NCBI GenBank assembly: GCA_016194705.1
Contig: JACQAZ010000048.1
Coordinates: 1-64,000, forward strand
Length of the DNA stretch: 64,000 nucleotides
Direction of reading: 5' to 3'
Source: Elusimicrobiota bacterium
Lineage (GTDB): Bacteria; Elusimicrobiota; Elusimicrobia; UBA1565; UBA9628
The translations under genes and the position numbers were made by a program. The notes under the pieces were generated by a model. The model ran no database searches, was not told where the DNA came from, and was given only the letters and a program-made list of their open reading frames with translations. Positions within the stretch are counted from its first letter, which is position 1, and the number at the start of each line of letters is the position of its first letter. Of this stretch, positions 18,098 through 26,062 are shown one piece after another.

Positions 18098-18163
18098 GGA
18101 TTCTAAAATTCTCTCCCGGCCATGCGTCGCCCCCCGGGAGTCACAAATCGCTCCCTGAATATA

Positions 18164-18191
18164 TATACGATTCAGGGGGTGAAAAAGTTCC
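18164..18191 (-). promoter_or_regulatory. ECF-sigma-type promoter GGAAC-N17-CGTATA
   Basis: Minus-strand GGAAC (18191-18187) and CGTATA (18169-18164) are separated by 17 bases, with CACCCCC in the spacer. The same arrangement, with nearly the same spacer, recurs at 63663-63690. It points toward the transposase-like gene at 18048. An 8-bp inverted repeat (18153-18160/18170-18177) overlaps the -10 side. Confidence 0.55.
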
Positions 18192-18206
18192 GTAGGTCGG
18201 GGGGGG

Positions 18207-18662
18207 CTAGAGGCCTTGCGTCTTCAATTTCGCTTCCATGTCCTTGCGTTCATGGTCGGTGAGTTGGGCGCGCGAAAAGAACTTGCGGATCTCGGCTCCG
18301 GCTTCCTGCTTTCGGTTGAGGGACAGGAGCACGTTGGCTTTCGTCCCATGCCCGATCAGCGAGCCGGTCTTTGCCTCGAAGGCGATGGCGCGGTCGCAGA
18401 GGGCGAGCGCGGCCTGGCCGCGGCCGCGCTTCATCTCGATCTCCGCCGCTTTGAGCAGGAGCACCTCGGCGGACATAGGCGGCGTCTCCGGAGTGACGGC
18501 TACCTCGAGCACTCGCACGGCGCCGTCGGCGTCTCCCGCGTCGATGCGCTGAGCGGATTCCTTGAGAGCCTTGTCAAAGCGCGAGGCGGCTTCTTTCTCG
18601 GAGATCCGGCGGCAGCTCGAGAAGACGAGGACGGTGAGCAGCGCCGGCAGCAGGAGCCGCAC
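18207..18662 (-). CDS. Lipoprotein with TPR-like helical domain
   Basis: 151 residues. The signal ends in a lipobox, VFSSC, so the mature protein is lipidated at Cys17. The rest is alpha-helical with TPR-like units (AEVLLLKAAEIEMKRGRGQAALALCDRA, ANVLLSLNRKQEAGAEI). It starts two bases after the stop of the dehydrogenase-like gene upstream, so they are co-transcribed. No specific function is recognised. Confidence 0.7.
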   Translation of the reverse strand: MRLLLPALLTVLVFSSCRRISEKEAASRFDKALKESAQRIDAGDADGAVRVLEVAVTPETPPMSAEVLLLKAAEIEMKRGRGQAALALCDRAIAFEAKTGSLIGHGTKANVLLSLNRKQEAGAEIRKFFSRAQLTDHERKDMEAKLKTQGL

Positions 18663-18664
18663 GG

Positions 18665-19840
18665 TCAGGCGGCGGCGGGAACGGCGCTGTCCAGATAGCG
18701 CAGGCGCCAGGTCAGGCCGAAGCCGCGTTTGTTGACCTCGGCGAAGAAGGCCTCGGGGGGGATGCCGGTCTCGACGGAATAGGCCCCGGGCTTGGAGATC
18801 GTATTGTCGGCGAGCATCTGCGCGACGATCGCCGCCGGAAAGCCGGTGGTCTGCATCATGGCCGTCATTTTATTTTTCTCGTCGTAGCGCACCTGCATGT
18901 CGTACACGACCTCGGCCTTGCGGCCGCCCTTCAGGCCGCGCACCGTCGTGTGCACGACGACGATGTCCTTGTCGCCGGGACGGTCGAAGTGCTCGCGGAA
19001 GAGGACCGCCGAGAGCTCCCGCGGAGAAAGCTCGGCCGCGCCGAAGCGCCGCTTCTTCTGCGAAAAGAACCCCATCGCGTTCATCGCGTTTATGACCGCG
19101 CAATGGCCGGGATAACGGATCAGCTTGCAGTCCATATTTCTGACCTTGCCCGCGTACGTGTGCGCCAAGGTCGAAAGTCCGCCGGCCGCGTGCGCGGCCT
19201 CCATGCGCCCGAGGCCGGGGACCTCGAGGGTCTCGATCTCGGAGAGGCCCGGCACGGCGACTCGCTTGAAGTCGCGCAAGGCGACGGCGTCCTCGACGTA
19301 CTCGTTGATGAGGCCGTGCTCCGAGAAGGTCAGCATGTAGTTCATCGGCGGGACGGGCTCTTGCGGCAGGCCTCCGTCGCGGATGAGGACCTCGTCGGTC
19401 GAGTCGAGTTGGCTCATGCCGTGCACGGCGATCGTCGTCGTCATGCCGGGGCCCAGGCCCACGTCGGGCAGGATCGTGACGCCGGCCTTTTTGGCCCTGT
19501 CGCGGAGCGCGAGTTCCTTGAGGACGATGGTCGTGTTGCCGCCGAGGTCGACGAAGTGGGTCTTGGCGGCCACCGCCGTCTTCGCCAAGGCCAGATTGAA
19601 AAAGTAGGGGACTGCGCTGACCATGACGTCGGCGTCCTTCGCGAGCTTCTTGATCCGCGGCAGGTCCGAGGCGTCGGCCCTGACTGTCTTGACCTTCTTC
19701 GACCTCAGGAAACGGCGCGCGAAGACGAGGCTCGCCTCGAAGGCGTCGGCAAGCACCACTTCTTCGGTGGCCGGATTCTTGAGCAGGTCGAAGGCGCAGG
19801 CGCGGCCCTGCATGCCGCTGCCGAGGATCAGGTAGCGCAT
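18665..19840 (-). CDS. Saccharopine dehydrogenase-like oxidoreductase
   Basis: 391 residues of the Sacchrp_dh_NADP family. The N-terminal Rossmann motif is LILGSGMQGRACAFDL. DADVMVSAVPYFFNLALAKTAV and HFVDLGGNT follow, and the C-terminal domain contains GLGPGMTTTIAVHG and KLIRYPGHC. These enzymes act in lysine metabolism or as lysine 6-dehydrogenase-like proteins; the exact substrate cannot be read here. A TAACAT box lies seven bases before the ATG. It leads a two-gene unit with the lipoprotein at 18662. Confidence 0.8.
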   Translation of the reverse strand: MRYLILGSGMQGRACAFDLLKNPATEEVVLADAFEASLVFARRFLRSKKVKTVRADASDLPRIKKLAKDADVMVSAVPYFFNLALAKTAVAAKTHFVDLGGNTTIVLKELALRDRAKKAGVTILPDVGLGPGMTTTIAVHGMSQLDSTDEVLIRDGGLPQEPVPPMNYMLTFSEHGLINEYVEDAVALRDFKRVAVPGLSEIETLEVPGLGRMEAAHAAGGLSTLAHTYAGKVRNMDCKLIRYPGHCAVINAMNAMGFFSQKKRRFGAAELSPRELSAVLFREHFDRPGDKDIVVVHTTVRGLKGGRKAEVVYDMQVRYDEKNKMTAMMQTTGFPAAIVAQMLADNTISKPGAYSVETGIPPEAFFAEVNKRGFGLTWRLRYLDSAVPAAA

Positions 19841-19865
19841 CCCGCCTATGTTAGCGTACTCGAGG

Positions 19866-22800
19866 CTACCAGCGCCAGCCGAAGAGCCTGAAAGACCCGA
19901 CGACGCCTTTCGGATCGTCGGGGTCGGCCTGCCCTTTTTCCGGAGGCTTCTTTTGGCCCCAGGCGTTGCGCACGCCCTCGAAGAGGCTTCCGCCGGCGTA
20001 CGCGAGGCCCAGAATCAGCCCCAGGCCGCGCAAGCCGGCGAGCCACCATCCGCCCGCCGCCAGCCACGCCGCCGGCAGAACGAAGCCCAGCGGGAACGAG
20101 ACGATCGCCAGCAGCGGGATCAGCCAGGCGGCCTGCATGAGGCGCAGGAGCACGAAGGAGCCCGCGGCCTTGAGCGTCGGCCTTGAGGTGACGGAATCCT
20201 TTTCGTCCATGGCCTTCTTGAGCTCGGCCGTGCGCTTGTCGAAGATGCTCTCCTTCGAGCCTTCCATGAGCTCGTAGGACGCCCTGTTGAGGCCGGCGAG
20301 GAACCTCGCGATCCGGCCGTTCGGGTTCTTCTTGTGAGCCATGCCCCAGAGCCACATCGTCGGCGCGCGCAGGGCGCCGAGGCTCAAGCCCAGGCCCAGC
20401 GAGACCGCCGCTTCGACGACGTGCGCGATGCCTTGAAGCGCGAGCGGCACGATGAACGCCGGGGCGTACCAGAACGACTTGTTGACCCAATACTTGTACC
20501 AGCCGCCGAGGTTGCTCTCGAACTTGGTCTCTCGGTGCCAGGCTCCCGTGACCTGATGGACCTTGCGCACGGCGTTGAGCACGCCGCTGACGGCCAGGCC
20601 CACGCCGGCCCAGAAGGACTCCGGCAGGTGGTAGAGCAGGACGGGGCTCGCGACGAGGCCCGCGATTTTGGCGCTCGCAAACACGACGCCGTGGAGGTTC
20701 AACAGGGCCGCGCCTAAGGACGCAGTGACAAACAGCGCGGAGGCGAAGCCTCCGATGTACCAGCCGTCGTTGATCTTCCAGGATTTGGTCGCCGGATTCC
20801 GGAGCTTGGAGATCAGGCTGCGCAGGCCGATGCCCGAGAGCAGCGAGACAAGCCCCGTGGCCGCGAGCCAGCCGACGGGCAAGCCGTAGAGGCCGAAGTA
20901 GGCCGAGCCCGCCGCGGTCAGGGCCCCCGCGAGGAACAGAAAGGAGCCGGGCGCCACGCGCAGCAGTTTGGGGTACCAAGAGGCTTTGGGCGTCAGCGGC
21001 ATGAAGGCGACGCTGAAGATCGCCGCGGCCGCCAGGGCGCCGAGGACCGAGATCGTCGCAAGCAGAGGCAGGCCGAGGAAGTAGGCCGGGACCAGAGCGA
21101 TCGCGACCGCCATGATCTTGCCGGGGGCGGTCGTCTTGACCTCGGGCTTCGTGACCTCCGGAGCCGCGGGCGTCTGGTCCTTCGCGGGTCCCGCGGAGTC
21201 GGGGTCGTCCTTCTTCTCATCGTAGGGCTTGGCCGCGTTCTCGAAGCCCTCAAGGACTCCGACGAACGCGCTGCCGGGGATCACCTTGCTCTCGGAGTTG
21301 GCGAGCGGCAAAAAATCCGCCTCGATGGGGTTGAAGAAGTTTCCTTTTGAGTTGTGATAGGCGAAGCCGGCCCAACCCGCGAAGAACTTGGCGATCACCG
21401 CGCCGTCGAGGGACTTCTTGCTCGCGGCCATGGCCTTATCGTACGAGTCTTTTCCCGCGGCGCCGCCGTTGTCTCTGTAGACTTCGTCGAAGACGCGGCG
21501 GGCACGTCGCGCGGCGAGCTCGTGAGAGGCGCCCCAGAGCAGGTTGAGCGGGGCGCGGCCTGCCGCTTGGAGCAGGCCGACGGCGGCGCCGAGCGCGTAG
21601 CGGGCCGCCTCGATCGCGACGACCGGCAGCCAGACGAGCAATCCGAGCCAGAGCGCGTTCCAGGAGTCCTTCTCGACGGCCGCCTCGGTGTACCTCTTGA
21701 GGCGCGAGAACAGCGAGGTGTCGCGCGAGATCGCCGTCATGACCATGATGGAGTCCTTGACGGTCTTCAGCGCGCCGTAGAAGACGGCGCGGATGGCGGC
21801 GCCGACCCAAGAGGGAAGCTGCATCAGAAGGACGGCGGAGCCCGCGTAGGAGACCCAGGTCAGTCCCGCCGCGATCCACCCGGCCGGGTGCGCGAGGACC
21901 AAGCCCGCGCCCGCCACGGCGGCCAAGGCGCCGAAGAAAGTGGCGATGGTCTCGTTGGCGTCGCGGTAGGCCTTGCCGTCGCCGCCCTTGCGCGCGAAGC
22001 GCACGAAGCCCCAGCCGCCCAAAGCGGCGAGGGTCCCCATGACGGCGACGGGCCAGGCAAAGCCTCCGCCCAGGGCGGCCAAGGTCCGCAGGCCCAAGGC
22101 GCCGATGAGGATGCCGGGCACCGAGCGCACGAGCTTCGGCGTCGAGTCGCTCATGAAAGGAAGAGCGGCGACCGATAGGCTCGCCAGGATGACCAAGGCG
22201 CCGGCGACCAACGAGCCGCCCGCCAGCAGAGGCCAGCCGAGCAAGACCGCCGGGACCAAGGCCGTCACGGCGGAAATGATGCGAGGCACGAGGGGGACTT
22301 TCTTGCCACCGTCGCTGGAGGAGCCGCCGCCGTCGTTGGAGCCTCTCGAGGGCGGAACGGGGGTGTTCGCGGAGCCCTGGTAGCGCTCGGCGTCAGGGCG
22401 AATCGAGTCCCAGCCCGCGGGCTTGCCGAACGAGACTCCCGAGCCGGCGTCGCCGAACTCGGACTCAGGCGCGACGGCCTCGACTCCGGAGACGGGGACG
22501 ACGCGCGAGCCGCTCAGGAGGTCCTGGACTTCGTCGGATGTTTGCTTCGAGGCTCCCGCCTCGGCGTGAGGGACGTCGCCCTTCTGGATGATCTGAGTGA
22601 CGCCGGCGGCGGCCGCTGCGATGCGGGCGGCTGTGGTGCGCTCCCCGCGCGCGGCGGCGTTGAGCACGGCGAGAGCCTCACCGGGCTTGGCTTGAGGCCG
22701 GGAGGACGTGACGTCCATGCCGGCAAGTCCCGCGGCGATGTCCAGGCGGGCCGCCTCGGGCAAAATGGGCGCGACGGTGGGGATCTCGGCGCCGGCGGGA

Positions 22801-23012
22801 AGGTCGGTCTCCACGCGCAGCTCGGTCCGGGTCCGAAGCTCTCCGACTTTCAGATCGGTCCCCGTGCGGACGGGGGAGACAGGCAGGCGCAGACTGATGC
22901 GTTCGCCGCCCGCGGGCGCGTTGAAATCCGCGGCCAGGGCTTGGTAGGGCAGCAGGCCCGGGCTCAGCAGGATGAGGGCGGACGACAGAAAGGCGGCGAT
23001 GGTTCGTTTCAT
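19866..23012 (-). CDS. Large secreted/inner-membrane protein made of two homologous multi-TM modules
   Basis: 1048 residues, no known family recognised. A signal peptide (1-27, ALAA) is followed by a low-complexity Ala/Pro/Gly-rich region to about 235 ending in GGGSSSDGG. Two related membrane modules follow: about 238-600 and 630-1048. They share parallel segments, for example ALVPAVLLGWPLLA against ALVPAYFLGLPLLA, PKLVRSVPGILI against PKLLRVAPGSFL, LNLLWGASHE against APTMWLWGMAHK, and a G-rich end before a charged tail (VLEGFENAAKPYDEKK against LFEGVRNAWGQKKPPEK). Each has about six to eight hydrophobic helices. It is expressed leaderless from TAGAAT six bases before the ATG. Confidence 0.75.
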   Translation of the reverse strand: MKRTIAAFLSSALILLSPGLLPYQALAADFNAPAGGERISLRLPVSPVRTGTDLKVGELRTRTELRVETDLPAGAEIPTVAPILPEAARLDIAAGLAGMDVTSSRPQAKPGEALAVLNAAARGERTTAARIAAAAAGVTQIIQKGDVPHAEAGASKQTSDEVQDLLSGSRVVPVSGVEAVAPESEFGDAGSGVSFGKPAGWDSIRPDAERYQGSANTPVPPSRGSNDGGGSSSDGGKKVPLVPRIISAVTALVPAVLLGWPLLAGGSLVAGALVILASLSVAALPFMSDSTPKLVRSVPGILIGALGLRTLAALGGGFAWPVAVMGTLAALGGWGFVRFARKGGDGKAYRDANETIATFFGALAAVAGAGLVLAHPAGWIAAGLTWVSYAGSAVLLMQLPSWVGAAIRAVFYGALKTVKDSIMVMTAISRDTSLFSRLKRYTEAAVEKDSWNALWLGLLVWLPVVAIEAARYALGAAVGLLQAAGRAPLNLLWGASHELAARRARRVFDEVYRDNGGAAGKDSYDKAMAASKKSLDGAVIAKFFAGWAGFAYHNSKGNFFNPIEADFLPLANSESKVIPGSAFVGVLEGFENAAKPYDEKKDDPDSAGPAKDQTPAAPEVTKPEVKTTAPGKIMAVAIALVPAYFLGLPLLATISVLGALAAAAIFSVAFMPLTPKASWYPKLLRVAPGSFLFLAGALTAAGSAYFGLYGLPVGWLAATGLVSLLSGIGLRSLISKLRNPATKSWKINDGWYIGGFASALFVTASLGAALLNLHGVVFASAKIAGLVASPVLLYHLPESFWAGVGLAVSGVLNAVRKVHQVTGAWHRETKFESNLGGWYKYWVNKSFWYAPAFIVPLALQGIAHVVEAAVSLGLGLSLGALRAPTMWLWGMAHKKNPNGRIARFLAGLNRASYELMEGSKESIFDKRTAELKKAMDEKDSVTSRPTLKAAGSFVLLRLMQAAWLIPLLAIVSFPLGFVLPAAWLAAGGWWLAGLRGLGLILGLAYAGGSLFEGVRNAWGQKKPPEKGQADPDDPKGVVGSFRLFGWRW

Positions 23013-23018
23013 GGAAGG

Positions 23019-23024
23019 ATTCTA
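23019..23024 (-). promoter_or_regulatory. -10 box (TAGAAT) six bases before the ATG at 23012
   Basis: Hexamer on the minus strand with a six-base gap to the start codon and no SD. Confidence 0.6.
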
Positions 23025-23117
23025 TGAAGGAAACGGCGGGTCTCGGATGGGACTTCGGGGAAAATCTCGGACGGTATGCGGCCTAAGGGGGACTGGGACC
23101 TTGGGCCGGCCGCGGGC

Positions 23118-23483
23118 CTAGGAGCCCAGCGCTTTCTGGACCTTCTTGATGAGGGCTTGAAGGTTGAGCGGCTTGAGGATGTAGTCGTTGGCCCCGGCCG
23201 CGAAAGCCTCGTCGACTTCCTTGGTCACGCTCGCCGACGTGCACATCAGCACCTTGACGTTCTTGAATTGGGGGCTGGCGCGCATGACGGCCAGGGCCTG
23301 TATGCCGTCCATCACGGGCATGTTGCGGTCCAGGATGACCACGTCGTACTTGGTCTTGCGCAGTCGCTCGAGCGCCTCGGTCCCCGTGGCGGCCTCGTCG
23401 AAGGTGTGGCCTTGGCTCGAGAGGACCTCCTTGATCAGGGCTCGGATGGAATCCTCGTCATCGACGACTAGAATGTGCGCCAT
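23118..23483 (-). CDS. Single-domain response regulator (CheY-like)
   Basis: 121 residues, a receiver domain only. The acidic pair D8/D9, phospho-acceptor D52 (ILDRNMP), Thr/Ser switch (MCTSAS) and K104 region (YILKPLN) are intact. With no output domain it must act by protein contact or phosphorelay. It lies 94 bases downstream of the pilin at 23578, beyond a terminator; TATAAA is the only -10 candidate. Confidence 0.9.
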   Translation of the reverse strand: MAHILVVDDEDSIRALIKEVLSSQGHTFDEAATGTEALERLRKTKYDVVILDRNMPVMDGIQALAVMRASPQFKNVKVLMCTSASVTKEVDEAFAAGANDYILKPLNLQALIKKVQKALGS

Positions 23484-23520
23484 CGGGGAAACCCTTTATA
23501 CCAAATTTCGCGACGCAGGC

Positions 23521-23552
23521 CAAAGAAAAGGACCCCCGTTTCCGGGGGTCTT
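23521..23552 (-). terminator. Rho-independent terminator after pilin copy B
   Basis: On the minus strand GACCCCCGGAAACGGGGGTC (23550-23531) is followed by CTTTTCTTT. It separates the pilin from the response regulator gene. Confidence 0.85.
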
Positions 23553-23577
23553 CCCTGGCGTTCCCTGATCGGTCCAG

Positions 23578-24015
23578 TTAGTTCGGGAGCAGGTCCTGCG
23601 TACAGTCCGTCGAGGTGCACCCCAGCGTGCCCGGGGGCGCCGCGTAAGAGACAGTGTAGCAGCCGTAGACCGCCGGGCACGGCGAGTTGCGCGTCATCAG
23701 GATGATCCAGGCCGGCGTGGAGGTCGTCTGGATCGAGCCGACCGAGAACTTGGTCATGGCGCCCAGGCCGACGTCGAAGGGCGGCGCCGTCTGGCTGCCC
23801 AGCGTGCCGCTGTAGTAGATGCCGTTGCGGGCCAGGTAGCGCTCCTGCGCGCCCTTGGCGCCGTTGATCCACTGCATGGATTCCGCGAACTTCCCCTTCT
23901 CAACGACTTTGAAATACTGGGGGACTGCGATCGCGGCCAAGATGCCGATGATCAGCACGACCACCAGCAACTCGATGAGGGTGAAGCCTTTCGCGCCTTT
24001 GAACCGGGAAATCAT
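23578..24015 (-). CDS. Type IV prepilin-like major pilin, copy B
   Basis: 145 residues. The leader MISRFKGAKG is cut before F; TLIELLVVVLIIGILAAIAVPQY is identical to copy A at 13257, and the four C-terminal cysteines are conserved. About 20 of 136 mature positions differ between the copies, clustered around residues 40-60 and in a short loop (TGSPS against TSTPA). It has a good SD (GGAGGGCGAAT) and its own terminator, so it is a single-gene transcript. The opposite orientation to copy A and distance of 10 kb speak against a simple tandem duplication. Confidence 0.92.
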   Translation of the reverse strand: MISRFKGAKGFTLIELLVVVLIIGILAAIAVPQYFKVVEKGKFAESMQWINGAKGAQERYLARNGIYYSGTLGSQTAPPFDVGLGAMTKFSVGSIQTTSTPAWIILMTRNSPCPAVYGCYTVSYAAPPGTLGCTSTDCTQDLLPN

Positions 24016-24110
24016 ATTCGCCCTCCGTGGGTCCTTCTCGCCTTCGCCATAGTATAGACGGAATCCCCTGATTTATGTGTGAATTGGTTGTGTGCGAAAT
24101 GTGAATTCAT

Positions 24111-24116
24111 TATAAT
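24111..24116 (+). promoter_or_regulatory. -10 box (TATAAT) five bases before the response regulator ATG
   Basis: Perfect hexamer, five-base gap to the ATG at 24122, no SD. Drives the two-component pair. Confidence 0.65.
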
Positions 24117-24121
24117 CCCTC

Positions 24122-24808
24122 ATGCCCCGGCTGCTCATCGTGGAGGACGACCCCAAGCTCGTGGCCGCCATCGAGAAGACCGTCTCACTAGGCCGCGGCT
24201 TTATGGTCGAGTCGGTCGGCCGCGCGGACCTGGCGCTCTCGGCCGCGCTCAAGTTCAAACCGGACATCATCCTGCTCGACGTCAAGCTCCCCGGCGGCGA
24301 CGGGCGCATGGTCCTCAAGTCGCTCAAGGACAACGCGGCCACCCGCGCGATCCCCGTGATCTTCCTGACCGGCATGGCCAGCGAGGGCGACAAGGTCCTG
24401 GGCTTGAACCTCGGGGCCGACGACTACGTCGTCAAGCCCTTCGGGGCGATGGAGCTCCTGGCGCGCATCCAGGCGGTCGAGCGGCGCTACCGCCGCGAGC
24501 CCGCCCCCGGCCGGCGGGCCGCGGGGACGCTGCGTTTGGATCCCGACAACCACATCGTGACCCTCGGAGGCAAGCCGCTCAAGCTCCAGCCTAAGGAGTT
24601 CGAGATCCTGAATCTGCTGATGTCGCAGCCGGGCCGCGCGCTCTCGCGGACCTACCTCATCGAGAACTCCTCTTCCTACGGGCTGCCCATCTCGACGCGC
24701 AGCCTCGACACCCACATCAAGAACCTGCGCAAGAAGCTCGGCGTTACGGGCCGCCTGATCGAGACCGTGCCCAAGCTCGGCTACCGCTTCGTCCGGCAGA
24801 ATGCCTGA
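24122..24808 (+). CDS. OmpR-family response regulator
   Basis: 228 residues. The receiver domain (1-120, D53 in ILLDVKLPGG, K103 region VVKPFGA) is joined to a winged-helix DNA-binding domain (about 135-225: LKLQPKEFEILNLL, SRTYLIE, RSLDTHIKNLRKKLG, ETVPKLGYRF). It overlaps the kinase gene at 24801 by eight bases and is the obvious partner. Target genes cannot be read from the window. Confidence 0.95.
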   Translation: MPRLLIVEDDPKLVAAIEKTVSLGRGFMVESVGRADLALSAALKFKPDIILLDVKLPGGDGRMVLKSLKDNAATRAIPVIFLTGMASEGDKVLGLNLGADDYVVKPFGAMELLARIQAVERRYRREPAPGRRAAGTLRLDPDNHIVTLGGKPLKLQPKEFEILNLLMSQPGRALSRTYLIENSSSYGLPISTRSLDTHIKNLRKKLGVTGRLIETVPKLGYRFVRQNA

Positions 24809-26027
24809 GCGCCGCAGCGTCTACTTCGCTTTCCAAGGCCTGTTCACGGCCGTCCTGCTGCTGATCTTCCTCTACCAAGGGGGAGGGCTCGCGCATTGGG
24901 TCCCGCGCCTGCTGTTCCTTATGACCCTGACGGCCGCCTCGATGACCGGTCTCCAGCTGTGCGCGCTCGAGACCCTCGGACGCTGGTGGTTCCAGGCGGG
25001 ACTCTTCCTCGGAGACGCCGGCCTGGCCTCTTTGCTGCTGCGCTGGACCCAGCCGCAATCCGACCTCTATCTGATCTACTTCCTGATCATCTTCGGCACG
25101 GCGATCACGCGCAATTTCCGCCAGGCCTTCGCGGTCGCGGTCGTGACCTCGTTGCTCTACGCGGTCTCCGGCTGGAGCCCGGCCCACGGCTTTCCGCACG
25201 ACACCGCCTTCTGGCTGAGGTTCATGTTCCTGATCATCTCGGCCTGCCTGATGGCGATCCTCTCGCGCGACACCCAGACGGCCCAGGCCGCGCAGGAGCG
25301 CCGCTACCGCGACCGCCTGATCCAGGTCGAGAGGCTGGCGACCTTGGGGCAGGTGGCCGGCGAGGTCGCGCACCAGATCAAGGGACCGCTGACCACCATC
25401 ATGGTCAACGCGGAGGTTCTCTCGGCGCGCCATTCCAAGTCCAAGGAGATGCTCAAGGAGCTCGGCGAGATACGCGACGAGGTCGAGCACTGCAAGCAGA
25501 TCCTCAAGAACCTGCTCGACCTCGGACGCATCGAGGAGGTCGACCTCGAGGACATCGACCTCAGGGATCCGATCCGCTATGCGATCAAGTCCATCGAGCC
25601 GCAGATGCGCAAGCACAAGGTCCGCCTCAAGACCTCTGGCCTCGAGACGGCGCGCTCGGTCAAGGGCGACCAGTCGCTGCTTCAAGAGGCCGTCGCCGCG
25701 CTGCTGCAGAACGCGCTCGAAGCCACGAGCAAGGGCGGCGAAATACGGATCGTGCTGGAAGCCGAGCAGGACCGGGTCTGGGGCTCATCCGTCGCTCCCG
25801 TCTGGCGCCTGGTCATCGAAGACGACGGCAGCGGCATGTCGGAGGTCGAGCTCGAGCGCGTTTTCGAGCCGTTCTACACGACCAAAGGCGGCGAGGGCAC
25901 GGGCCTGGGGCTCTCTGCGGCCCTGCGCATCCTCCAGAAGCACGGCGGCGGCATCGACGCGGCCAGCGCCGGCCGCGGGCGCGGGTCGCGCTTCACGGTG
26001 ACGATCCCTTCTCGCGCGAGCGCCTAG
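24801..26027 (+). CDS. Membrane sensor histidine kinase
   Basis: 408 residues. Five or six hydrophobic helices (about 7-155) with almost no periplasmic loop, so it likely senses within the membrane or from the cytoplasm. A DHp helix carries His191 (GEVAHQIKGPLTTI), followed by an HATPase domain with N-box (ALLQNALEATS), G1 (IEDDGSGM), F-box (FEPFYTTK) and G2 (GTGLGLSAA). Cognate to the OmpR-type regulator it overlaps. Confidence 0.92.
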   Translation: MPERRSVYFAFQGLFTAVLLLIFLYQGGGLAHWVPRLLFLMTLTAASMTGLQLCALETLGRWWFQAGLFLGDAGLASLLLRWTQPQSDLYLIYFLIIFGTAITRNFRQAFAVAVVTSLLYAVSGWSPAHGFPHDTAFWLRFMFLIISACLMAILSRDTQTAQAAQERRYRDRLIQVERLATLGQVAGEVAHQIKGPLTTIMVNAEVLSARHSKSKEMLKELGEIRDEVEHCKQILKNLLDLGRIEEVDLEDIDLRDPIRYAIKSIEPQMRKHKVRLKTSGLETARSVKGDQSLLQEAVAALLQNALEATSKGGEIRIVLEAEQDRVWGSSVAPVWRLVIEDDGSGMSEVELERVFEPFYTTKGGEGTGLGLSAALRILQKHGGGIDAASAGRGRGSRFTVTIPSRASA

Positions 26028-26062
26028 CTCGGAGTAGAACTGCATCGGGGACAGCCGCCCCG

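Noticed and set aside
23118..23483. Response regulator as part of the pilin operon
   Set aside because: A strong terminator at 23521-23552 separates it from the pilin gene.
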